DNA from: JANXUC01 sp043782485
GTDB taxonomy: Bacteria; Acidobacteriota; Terriglobia; Terriglobales; Acidobacteriaceae
DNA length: 11,338 nt
NCBI GenBank assembly: GCA_043782485.1
Contig: JAYWAL010000105.1
Coordinates: 1 to 11,338 of the forward strand
Direction: 5' to 3'
Under the pieces are notes generated by a model that was given only the letters and a program-made list of their open reading frames with translations, did no database searches and was not told the origin of the DNA. The position numbers and the translations under genes were made by a program. Of the stretch, positions 6,451 through 11,338 are shown in pieces (position 1 is the first letter of the stretch; every line of letters begins with the position of its first letter).

Positions 6451-6493
6451 TGTGGCGCGGGCACTCCTGTCCGAGCGGTCTTGCCCAAAGACC
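6451..6493. repeat. REP-like double-hairpin interspersed repeat
   Basis: CGGGCA CTCC TGTCCG (6458-6473) forms a 6-bp stem with one G-T pair, followed at once by GGTCTT GCCCA AAGACC (6477-6493), a perfect 6-bp stem. One frame reads WRGHSCPSG. I recall that peptide string recurring in spurious ORFs of acidobacterial genomes, which would make this a dispersed genomic repeat; a genome-wide count is needed. Confidence 0.5.
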
Positions 6494-6569
6494 TTGGCTC
6501 ACCCTCCCATGGTTTCGCCCATATCCTCACCCGCCACAGTGCCATAATGCCACCAGAGGAGAATTCCTG

Positions 6570-7220
6570 GTGAGCTGTGCCATTTGCGAAACCCGCAAAG
6601 AGAAGCGGTTCTGTCTGGCGGTTCATGGCCGTATTTGCCCGCAGTGCTGCGGCGAACAACGCGAGCTACGCTTCGACTGTCCCAGCGAGTGTGTCTACCT
6701 CCAGCAATCCCGCCAGCACGAACGCCCGCGCCCCATGACTGAACGGGACCGCGAAGCGCTTTTCCCAGGCGTGAACATCGAGGAAACATTTCTCTACCAA
6801 CACGACAATCTGCTGCTTGGACTCAGCTTCGCGTTAGCCAAAAGCGTAGGCGCCAATCCCGATGTCAAAGATCCTGATTTGATCGCCGCGCTTACCACCT
6901 TGGGAAAGACCTACCAGACCCTGGCGCAATCCGGCCTGCTCGTGGAGGCCACGGCCCCTAATCCCGCCGAGCAGGCAGTGGTGGAAGAGATGAAGCAAGT
7001 GTTGGCGGAGCTTCGCCAAGTGGAGCAGCAACACCTCGGCACCAGCAGGTTGCGCGATGCCGACATCCTCAAGGGCATCGTGTTCCTCACCAGAATGGCG
7101 TACGGTCGCACTTCGGGCCGACCCAAGTCCAAGGCGTTTATCGAGTTTTTAGCCGAACAGTTTCCAGACAAGGCAACACCAGGTAGCGACGAAGCGGCTC
7201 CTCGAATCATTCTTTCGTAA
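6570..7220 (+). CDS. Cysteine-rich (putative zinc-binding) protein of unknown function
   Basis: The 216-residue product begins at a GTG at 6570, chosen because AGAGGAGA ends about eight bases upstream and because the cysteine cluster begins immediately. The open frame continues upstream through a repeat and is unlikely to be translated. Cysteines 3, 6, 15, 23, 26, 27, 37 and 41 fall in the first 41 residues as CxxC, CxxCC and CPxEC, with His19 among them. That is enough for one or two zinc sites; an Fe-S cluster is the alternative. The rest is soluble and helical, with a hydrophobic segment LLLGLSFALAKS (81-92), a Gln/Glu-rich probable coiled coil (about 132-156) and a basic segment GRTSGRPKSKAF (179-190). 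There is no signal peptide. The gene is convergent with folK, 19 bases away. I do not recognise a named family. Confidence 0.8.
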   Translation: MSCAICETRKEKRFCLAVHGRICPQCCGEQRELRFDCPSECVYLQQSRQHERPRPMTERDREALFPGVNIEETFLYQHDNLLLGLSFALAKSVGANPDVKDPDLIAALTTLGKTYQTLAQSGLLVEATAPNPAEQAVVEEMKQVLAELRQVEQQHLGTSRLRDADILKGIVFLTRMAYGRTSGRPKSKAFIEFLAEQFPDKATPGSDEAAPRIILS

Positions 7221-7229
7221 TCAACGTTC

Positions 7230-7249
7230 CCTAATCCGTTTAGGTTTTT
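7230..7249 (+). terminator. Weak possible terminator of the cysteine-rich protein gene
   Basis: CCTAA (7230-7234), a 5-base loop and TTAGG (7240-7244) are followed by TTTTT. The stem is short and AT-rich, and it overlaps the folK stop codon. It would serve the plus-strand gene; folK has no visible terminator of its own. Confidence 0.3.
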
Positions 7250-7725
7250 CGCACCGCTGGACCCGCAGCCAGCCCAGCCAGCAATTCCCGAACCCTACGC
7301 CGCAACACCGGATGCTCCACCTCCGGCGCAATTTCCGCCAAAGGCTCCAGCACAAATCGCCGCAAGTGCATCGCCGGATGCGGCAAAATTAGCTTCTCGG
7401 AGTTCATGACCCGATCCCCGGCCAGAAGAATGTCGATATCAATGATCCGCGGCCCCTTCGCCGGCTGCGCCGCCCGATCCCGCCCCATCTCCCGCTCAAT
7501 GCTGAGAAGACCATCCAGCAGAGCCTCTCCGCTCAACGCCGTCTCCAACTCCACCGCGCAATTCAAGAATTCCGGCTGGTTCGTAAATTCCACCGGTTCG
7601 GTTTGGTACAGAGATGAGCAATTGGTAACCATGCCCCAATCCGAAAGTTTGCCAATGGCCTCCCGTAAATGCCCCGCCCGGTCTCCCAAATTCGACCCCA
7701 ACGACAAGTAAACCCGTGTCAGCAC
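7240..7725 (-). CDS. folK: 2-amino-4-hydroxy-6-hydroxymethyldihydropteridine pyrophosphokinase (HPPK)
   Basis: FolK transfers pyrophosphate from ATP to 6-hydroxymethyl-7,8-dihydropterin, the step before dihydropteroate synthase in folate synthesis, in the cytoplasm. Diagnostic motifs in order are YLSLGSNLGDR near the N-terminus, SLYQTEPVEFTNQPEFLNC, the HPPK signature KGPRIIDIDILL with its magnesium-binding Asp pair, and LPHPAMHLRRFVLEPLAEI. With a GTG start at 7725 (reading VLTRVYLSLGSN) the protein is 161 residues, the normal size. An ATG at 7836 in the same frame would add 37 residues unlike the family and reach close to the divergent PilZ gene. No strong ribosome-binding site marks either start. 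folB and folP are not adjacent here. Confidence 0.93.
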   Translation of the reverse strand: MLTRVYLSLGSNLGDRAGHLREAIGKLSDWGMVTNCSSLYQTEPVEFTNQPEFLNCAVELETALSGEALLDGLLSIEREMGRDRAAQPAKGPRIIDIDILLAGDRVMNSEKLILPHPAMHLRRFVLEPLAEIAPEVEHPVLRRRVRELLAGLAAGPAVRKT

Positions 7726-7757
7726 AATACTTACAGTGTGCGGGTTGAGCGCCGGGT

Positions 7758-7787
7758 TTGCCAAGGCCAATTCGCAAGTCGCATCAT
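7758..7787 (+). promoter_or_regulatory. Possible promoter for the PilZ-domain gene
   Basis: TTGCCA (7758-7763, 5 of 6 to the -35 consensus) is followed after 18 bases by CATCAT (7782-7787, 4 of 6). A 7-bp direct repeat CGCAAGT (7773-7779 and 7792-7798) flanks the -10. The predicted leader would be about 67 bases. The match is moderate and rests on sequence only. Confidence 0.28.
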
Positions 7788-7860
7788 TTTCCGCAAGTAC
7801 TCCCCCACGAATTACCCCAGGGATGTAGGCAACCACCGCCTCTTCAGCGACGATGCCTTC

Positions 7861-8619
7861 ATGAGTCTCGCATCGTTACTTCTCAGCCGCGACCCGGATT
7901 TGGTCCAGCCCATTCGTTCCGCTTTCGAAAAACACTCCATTGGCGTGGAAGTTTGCGTCGGCCCGCATGCGGGAGTGGAAATTCTCACCACCGAGCACTT
8001 TGACGCCGTCATTGTCGACTGCGATGACCTGCAAGGCGGCTCCGAAGTTTTGCGCGACTTGCGCAGCATGTCCGCGAACAAAAGCTCCGTCGCCATTGCC
8101 GTCCTCAACCAGCGCACCAGCACCGCGCAGGCTTTTCAAATGGGCGCAAACTTTGTGATTCAAAAACCCGTCTCGTCGGTCAACGCCACTCGCTGCGCCA
8201 GTGCGGCCGTTGCCATGATGACGCGCGAACGCCGCCGTTTTTACCGCCACCCACTAGACTTTTCCATCTCCGCCGTCTTCGGCAAAGACGAGATCCGGCA
8301 GGCCAAGGCCACCAACATCAGCGAAGGCGGCATGGCCGTCTGCTTCGGTGACGGAATTCCCACCAGCAGCTTGACCAAAATCTTGTTTCGCTTACCGGAC
8401 ATGCAGGCCCCGTTGGAGTTTCGCGCCGATCTAGCTTGGGCCGACGAGCAAGGCCGCGCGGGCCTACGCTTCGTCGATCCGCCCAGGAAGGCGCAAGAGT
8501 TGATCGAAGACTGGCTTACTCGCCAGCTCGCTGCTAAAGCCAAACCCATCCCGTCTTATCCAGCCGCGGGTAGGCCCGGCAACACGCTCTCTGCCTTGGC
8601 CCGAAAAGAGAACTGGTAG
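7861..8619 (+). CDS. Degenerate receiver-like domain fused to a PilZ (c-di-GMP-binding) domain
   Basis: The 252-residue protein begins MSLASLLLSRDPDLVQPI at the ATG at 7861. Residues 1-115 have the layout of a response-regulator receiver: a third-strand Asp in DAVIVDCDD (D53) and the late KPV (K102) are present. The acidic pair expected at the first strand is replaced by SR (9-10), and the Ser/Thr switch is not evident, so phosphorylation is doubtful. Residues 122-210 form a PilZ domain with RRFYR (125-129, RxxxR) and NISEGG (152-157, D/NxSxxG), the two c-di-GMP-binding motifs, both intact. It should be a cytoplasmic c-di-GMP effector with unknown output, possibly motility, exopolysaccharide or adhesion. 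It diverges from folK. The upstream ribosome-binding site is weak; an in-frame opening from 7669 overlaps folK and is rejected. Confidence 0.88.
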   Translation: MSLASLLLSRDPDLVQPIRSAFEKHSIGVEVCVGPHAGVEILTTEHFDAVIVDCDDLQGGSEVLRDLRSMSANKSSVAIAVLNQRTSTAQAFQMGANFVIQKPVSSVNATRCASAAVAMMTRERRRFYRHPLDFSISAVFGKDEIRQAKATNISEGGMAVCFGDGIPTSSLTKILFRLPDMQAPLEFRADLAWADEQGRAGLRFVDPPRKAQELIEDWLTRQLAAKAKPIPSYPAAGRPGNTLSALARKENW

Positions 8620-8652
8620 CACCCAAAAGCAACGACGCCAGTAGCGACTCCT

Positions 8653-8693
8653 AAAAAACCAGCGGCCCTTCGTCGAATGACGAAGGGCCGCTG
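8653..8693 (-). terminator. Strong Rho-independent terminator of the small secreted protein gene
   Basis: A perfect 15-bp inverted repeat (8660-8674 and 8679-8693) encloses a 4-base loop. On the minus strand the stem is followed by one G and then six Ts (8658-8653), as expected for termination of the 8710-8988 gene. On the plus strand there is no T-run after the stem, so it is a poor terminator for the PilZ-domain gene unless Rho-independent release tolerates that. Confidence 0.9.
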
Positions 8694-8709
8694 CCTTGCT
8701 CGATCCCTA

Positions 8710-8988
8710 CTATTCCTTGTCCGAAGCCAGCGCCTCATTCAGGTGCGCAATCGCCTCGTTAATGCTCTTAATCGCCAGTGCCTTATGGCCGTGGAAATCC
8801 TTGGCGGCCTTGTGCTCCAGTTCATCTTTGGTGTGTTCCAGTTGACGAATTGCCTCGTGAATCACCGGGTGGCCTTCGCGCTTCTCTTCGTGCTTGTCAT
8901 CCTTGTCCTGCGGCAGGGCGAAGGAACTCATGGGCATGGCCAGAACAGCAGCCATGGCAGCGGTAACAAAAATACGACGTAAGTTCAT
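8710..8988 (-). CDS. Small secreted histidine-rich helical protein of unknown function
   Basis: The 92-residue precursor has a clear signal peptide (MNLRRIFVTAAMAAVLAMPM, cleavage probably after SFA at 24). The mature part of about 68 residues is highly charged, with a Lys/Asp/Glu stretch (28-38) followed by two amphipathic helices. Eight histidines (33, 40, 44, 52, 59, 66, 68, 82) could bind a metal; DFHGHKALAIKSINEAIAHL (64-83) resembles the DFGGHR-type repeat I recall from other small secreted bacterial proteins, but I know no function for it. The start is fixed by AAGGAG seven bases upstream. The gene stands alone, with its own candidate -10 box, a leader hairpin and a strong terminator, so it is probably regulated on its own. 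A periplasmic location is inferred. Confidence 0.85.
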   Translation of the reverse strand: MNLRRIFVTAAMAAVLAMPMSSFALPQDKDDKHEEKREGHPVIHEAIRQLEHTKDELEHKAAKDFHGHKALAIKSINEAIAHLNEALASDKE

Positions 8989-9009
8989 TAGGTTTCTCCT
9001 TGGGGGATT

Positions 9010-9025
9010 GGCGGTTAAACCCGCC
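9010..9025 (-). promoter_or_regulatory. Leader hairpin before the small secreted protein gene
   Basis: GGCGG (9010-9014) and CCGCC (9021-9025) pair around a 6-base loop. It would sit in the mRNA leader, about ten bases upstream of the AAGGAG ribosome-binding site (8995-9000), where it could affect stability or translation. Confidence 0.35.
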
Positions 9026-9041
9026 TTGTAAGGTTTCCCTG

Positions 9042-9047
9042 ATTCTA
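9042..9047 (-). promoter_or_regulatory. Candidate -10 box for the small secreted protein gene
   Basis: On the minus strand TAGAAT matches the -10 consensus at 5 of 6 positions. It lies 53 bases upstream of the start codon. No convincing -35 box is found at the usual distance, so an activator or a different sigma factor may be needed if this is real. Confidence 0.3.
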
Positions 9048-9149
9048 GTCCAGAAGGACTCCAGCGGCCCGTGGTGGAAGTAGGATTCGTATCTGGCCCC
9101 CGCTTCAGCGGTGGCGTAAGTGCTTTGATATGAGTGCGCTTTCACAGCC

Positions 9150-9280
9150 TGCTGAAAAAGTCGTTCTAGCACCAACTTTTGGGCGGCGCAGCCCTTCAGT
9201 GCTGCGATCAGTCGTTTGTAATGAGTGGGATTCAGCCCCCGCGGTAAGGGGTTGATCTGGCAAAGAAGACTTTTTCAGCA
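9150..9280. mobile_element. MITE-like element with 13-bp terminal inverted repeats (131 bp)
   Basis: TGCTGAAAAAGTC (9150-9162) and GACTTTTTCAGCA (9268-9280) are perfect 13-bp inverted repeats bounding 105 bp with no open frame. GCC is directly adjacent on both sides (9147-9149 and 9281-9283) and may be a 3-bp target duplication. The interior holds a nested dyad: AGCAC (9168-9172) with GTGCT (9199-9203), enclosing GGGC (9181-9184) with GCCC (9191-9194). Ends of the form GCTGAAAAAGTC are, as I recall, common at insertion-sequence and non-autonomous element termini. The alternative is a large regulatory or terminator hairpin. Confidence 0.55.
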
Positions 9281-9365
9281 GCCACTCCAGGCGCTCAATG
9301 TTGACCCCCGACTTTTACCACAGGTTCCTAAGTCCACAGAGCCCCTCGCGTTCACCCCGCCGAGG

Positions 9366-10253
9366 CTACAGCGTCGCCACAGAAGCCACTTCCGAACTCG
9401 CCCTGTTCAACGTCACTTCTTCGCAGAGCGAGGGATTCTTCAGAATTCGCGACACCAGCGCCGTATGCATGGCGTGGCCCGCCCGGTCCGCCACCACGCG
9501 CCCCAGCAAGCGTTTACCGATCAATGCCAAGTCCCCAATTAAGTCCAGCACCTTGTGCCGCACAAACTCATCCGGAAATCGCAGCGGCGGATTCTCAATC
9601 CCATCTTTCGTCAGCACCACGCAATTGTCGCGCGAGGCTCCACGAATTAACCCCATATTCCGCATCGCTTGCTCATCTTCCCGCGATCCAAACGTCCGCG
9701 CCGGAGCAATCTGTTCCAAATAACTACCATTGGAAAGTTCCACCGCAAACGTTTCCCGCCCAATCGCCGGATGCGGAAAGTCAATCGAGTACGACGCCGA
9801 GTAGCTCTCCGCCGGATAAATCGCGATAAACTTTCCCCGGTCCGCAAGCTCAATCGGTTCCAGTACCCGCAGGTAAGTCCGCCGCCGCCGCTGTCGCCGC
9901 AAGCCCACCCGCTGAATCATTTCCACAAACGGCTGCGCGCTCCCATCCAGAATCGGCAACTCCAGGTTATCCAGCTCCACAATCGCATTGTCCACGCCCA
10001 CACCCACCAGCGCGGATAGCAAGTGTTCCGTAGTCGAAATTAAAACGCCTTTCTTCATCAAGCTGGTGGCGTAGCTCACTTTGGCCACATTGTGGCCCAC
10101 AGCCTCAATTTCGAATCCGTCCAGGTCCGTCCGCCGAAACACAATGCCCGCCCCGCTCGACGCCGGCAGCAGCCGCAACTGCACCGGCGCCCCACTGTGC
10201 AGTCCAATGCCGCTGCATTCCACTGCGGCCCGAATTGTTTGTTCGTATTCCAA
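9366..10253 (-). CDS. lpxC: UDP-3-O-acyl-N-acetylglucosamine deacetylase LpxC
   Basis: LpxC is the zinc-dependent, committed step of lipid A synthesis: it removes the acetyl group from UDP-3-O-acyl-GlcNAc in the cytoplasm. With a TTG start at 10253 (reading LEYEQTIRAAVECSGIGLHSG) it is 295 residues, the normal size. Both ends of the active site are intact: ISTTEHLLSAL with catalytic Glu76 and zinc ligand His77, RHKVLDLIGDL with zinc ligands His233 and Asp237, and GHAMH with His260. The inhibitor- and substrate-binding AxxFGxRED region reads ARTFGSREDEQ. The start is uncertain: the frame is open to an ATG at 10418, which would overlap the upstream gene and add 55 residues unlike the family, and the TTG has no clear ribosome-binding site. 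It lies 133 bp downstream of a LolA-like gene; a 15-bp palindrome lies in that gap. Confidence 0.92.
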   Translation of the reverse strand: MEYEQTIRAAVECSGIGLHSGAPVQLRLLPASSGAGIVFRRTDLDGFEIEAVGHNVAKVSYATSLMKKGVLISTTEHLLSALVGVGVDNAIVELDNLELPILDGSAQPFVEMIQRVGLRRQRRRRTYLRVLEPIELADRGKFIAIYPAESYSASYSIDFPHPAIGRETFAVELSNGSYLEQIAPARTFGSREDEQAMRNMGLIRGASRDNCVVLTKDGIENPPLRFPDEFVRHKVLDLIGDLALIGKRLLGRVVADRAGHAMHTALVSRILKNPSLCEEVTLNRASSEVASVATL

Positions 10254-10321
10254 GCAGACGGAGAAAACCCAACCGTCCGGCAAGACTACTAGGAGACCGG
10301 CAATCAGGTTGTGGTAATTTA

Positions 10322-10336
10322 GCCACAGTCTGTGGC
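10322..10336. promoter_or_regulatory. 15-bp palindrome upstream of lpxC
   Basis: GCCACAG T CTGTGGC is a perfect 7-bp inverted repeat around one base, 69 bases upstream of the proposed lpxC start and in the gap after the preceding gene. It looks like a dimeric regulator's site. A TAAATT on the minus strand directly beside it is a weak -10 candidate. No T-run follows, so it is not a terminator. Confidence 0.45.
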
Positions 10337-10386
10337 AAGCCGGGAGTACAGCGGAAACTGTAGCGTGTGGCGTAACTACTTTGTGA

Positions 10387-11289
10387 TCAATTACTTCCCG
10401 AGCGAATCGTGGCCTCAAACAGACCGTCAGCCAGCTCCTCGTTGTACTTCACTTTATTCAGAAACCGCTGCGAAACAAGGTCTCCGTTGTAAAAGCGCGA
10501 GACCGTGTACGGCGTCAGAATCCCCTGCACCGGTTTGAAGTTGTCATACGCTTCCTCCTCCACGTTCTGCCCTTTATCCTTCGCGTCCCGCCAGGCATAG
10601 GACTTCTTCACCGGCAAATGCGTAGTCGTGTCTAAAAATAAGGTCACCGACTGATTGCGCTCATTCGTCACCGTCACCTTGTCGGCTAGATTGGCCCCCG
10701 CAATCGCCGTTCCATCATAGAAAAAAGCCACGCCCGGCTCGTGAATCCACGTCCGTAGCACCGACTCCAGTGAGCGCTCGCGTCGCCGCAGATAATCCCG
10801 CGTATCCTTCGCCTCTTCCAGCTCTGTCCCTTTGTAGCTCACCTCGTAGCCCTTATCGCCATTGTGGATCACCGCCACATCCGTCTTCTTGTTGGATTTC
10901 CCCTCGGGCACGGGAATCGGAAAGGGAATCAAGTCGTAGACGCCAATGCCTTTCTCCAGAGCGAACTCCACCCGTTCCTTGTCCGCAAAGCGAACAAACC
11001 GCCGGTACAGCGCCCCCGCTCCGCGGGTCTGCCCGTGGTACAGACTGTAGGATCGGCCTTCCTCGCTGCGCGTCGTGTATGAGGTATAGGCCGACCCGCC
11101 CAGTGTTGCGATCGCAGTGTCGATCAAAGTGCGAGCCTTCTTCGACCCTTCGTCCTCCGAGGGCTGGGCAACCGAAGGCTCGACAACCGAACCCTTAACC
11201 CCGGCCCCACCCGTCTGCCCCACCGCCGCGCCCACCAATAAACCCAACATTAAGAAGACAGCCAAAAAGCCAGCGAAAAGGTTTTTCAT
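10387..11289 (-). CDS. Secreted LolA-like (outer-membrane lipoprotein-sorting type) protein
   Basis: The 300-residue precursor has a signal peptide (residues 1-24, cleavage near AVG before QT) followed by a flexible Gly/Ser/Pro-rich linker (25-48). The body has the beta-rich pattern of LolA/LolB-like lipoprotein-carrier folds as seen in acidobacterial proteins: VTLFLDTTTHLPVKKSY (215-231), EEAYDNFKPVQGILTPYTVS (245-264) and RFYNGDLVSQRFLNKVKYN (265-283), ending LADGLFEATI. It probably acts in the periplasm, perhaps carrying a lipid or lipoprotein, but substrate and role are unproven. GGGAG lies six bases upstream of the ATG at 11289. It is on the same strand as lpxC, 133 bp upstream; co-transcription is possible and would tie it to envelope assembly. 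Paralogs of this type are often numerous in one genome, so orthology to LolA itself is not claimed. Confidence 0.75.
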   Translation of the reverse strand: MKNLFAGFLAVFLMLGLLVGAAVGQTGGAGVKGSVVEPSVAQPSEDEGSKKARTLIDTAIATLGGSAYTSYTTRSEEGRSYSLYHGQTRGAGALYRRFVRFADKERVEFALEKGIGVYDLIPFPIPVPEGKSNKKTDVAVIHNGDKGYEVSYKGTELEEAKDTRDYLRRRERSLESVLRTWIHEPGVAFFYDGTAIAGANLADKVTVTNERNQSVTLFLDTTTHLPVKKSYAWRDAKDKGQNVEEEAYDNFKPVQGILTPYTVSRFYNGDLVSQRFLNKVKYNEELADGLFEATIRSGSN

Positions 11290-11338
11290 AGAGCTCCCAT
11301 CATCTTTGGACGCATTCCACCCGGCCGCGGCTGCCTGC

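Larger units (their letters stand above)
6263..6569. other. Non-coding region between divergent HU and cysteine-rich protein genes
   Basis: This 307-bp stretch holds the upstream regions of both flanking genes, an operator-like dyad at 6299-6320 and two adjacent hairpins at 6458-6493. I see no gene in it. On the minus strand TTGCCC followed after 17 bases by TCTAAA (within 6360-6390) is a mediocre match to a promoter for HU. The plus-strand frame that extends the cysteine-rich protein upstream to 6450 crosses the repeat and is not considered coding. Confidence 0.6.
8989..9365. other. Non-coding region between the small secreted protein gene and lpxC
   Basis: This 377-bp stretch contains the leader and candidate promoter of the small secreted protein gene (8989-9047), a 131-bp inverted-repeat element (9150-9280), and about 85 bp of unremarkable sequence downstream of lpxC. 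Short open frames here on both strands have no coding character. No transposase gene is present. Confidence 0.65.

Noticed and set aside
6450..6569. N-terminal extension of the cysteine-rich protein from ATG at 6450
   Set aside because: The extension crosses a double-hairpin repeat and lacks a ribosome-binding site, whereas GTG at 6570 has AGAGGAGA well placed.
8897..9175. Minus-strand open frame of 92 codons
   Set aside because: It overlaps the signal-peptide region of the small secreted protein in another frame and runs through the inverted-repeat element; no family character.
9150..9280. Inverted-repeat element as the terminator of lpxC
   Set aside because: The arms are 105 bases apart and neither is followed by a T-run after a compact stem, so it does not fit a simple terminator.
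9225..9542. Plus-strand open frame of 105 codons
   Set aside because: It starts in the inverted-repeat element and runs antisense into lpxC; Arg/His/Pro-rich shadow.
1..11338. tRNA, rRNA, CRISPR array, riboswitch or prophage genes
   Set aside because: No cloverleaf, rRNA-like stretch, regularly spaced repeat array, known riboswitch core or phage protein was seen by eye; a covariance-model scan would be decisive.

Overview
The window looks like a chromosomal segment from a Gram-negative (diderm), moderately high-GC bacterium, most likely an Acidobacteriota member from soil. LpxC implies lipid A and so an outer membrane. From family memory, a REC-like/PilZ protein beginning MSLASLLLSRDP, a LolA-like secreted protein, tandem imidazolonepropionase-like amidohydrolases and short interspersed hairpin repeats reading WRGHSCP fit that phylum. 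No database search was possible, so the assignment is inference. There is no tRNA, rRNA, CRISPR array, phage gene or transposase gene.

Layout. 1-818 (-): N-terminal part of a membrane site-2-protease-like protein whose zinc-protease motif is destroyed; it continues beyond the window. 899-1471 (+): rsmD, 16S rRNA guanine methyltransferase, whose 3' end overlaps by 8 bases the convergent gene for a 183-residue protein of unknown function (1464-2015, -). 2284-5863 (+): a four-gene, same-strand cluster of a Rid-family protein, an exported amidohydrolase, a DoxX-like membrane protein and a second exported amidohydrolase. It ends at a strong hairpin terminator that also serves the convergent HU gene (5966-6262, -). 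6263-6569 is non-coding, with an operator-like dyad near HU and a double-hairpin interspersed repeat. 6570-7220 (+): a cysteine-rich protein of unknown function, convergent with folK (7240-7725, -). folK is divergent from a degenerate receiver/PilZ protein (7861-8619, +). 8710-8988 (-): a small secreted histidine-rich helical protein with its own terminator. 8989-9365 is non-coding and carries a 131-bp element with 13-bp terminal inverted repeats. 9366-10253 (-): lpxC, lying downstream of a LolA-like secreted protein gene (10387-11289, -).

How the genes relate. Most of the window is housekeeping: ribosome modification (rsmD), folate synthesis (folK), lipid A synthesis (lpxC) and nucleoid structure (HU). 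The accessory part is the 2284-5863 cluster. Both amidohydrolases have signal peptides and complete metal-ligand sets, so peptide or amide scavenging outside the cytoplasm is the likeliest theme. The Rid protein may deal with reactive enamine/imine by-products inside the cell. The most unusual items are the apparently inactive site-2 protease, the inverted-repeat element before lpxC, and two conserved-looking proteins of unknown function, one cysteine-rich. I saw no clearly new multi-gene defence or mobile system.
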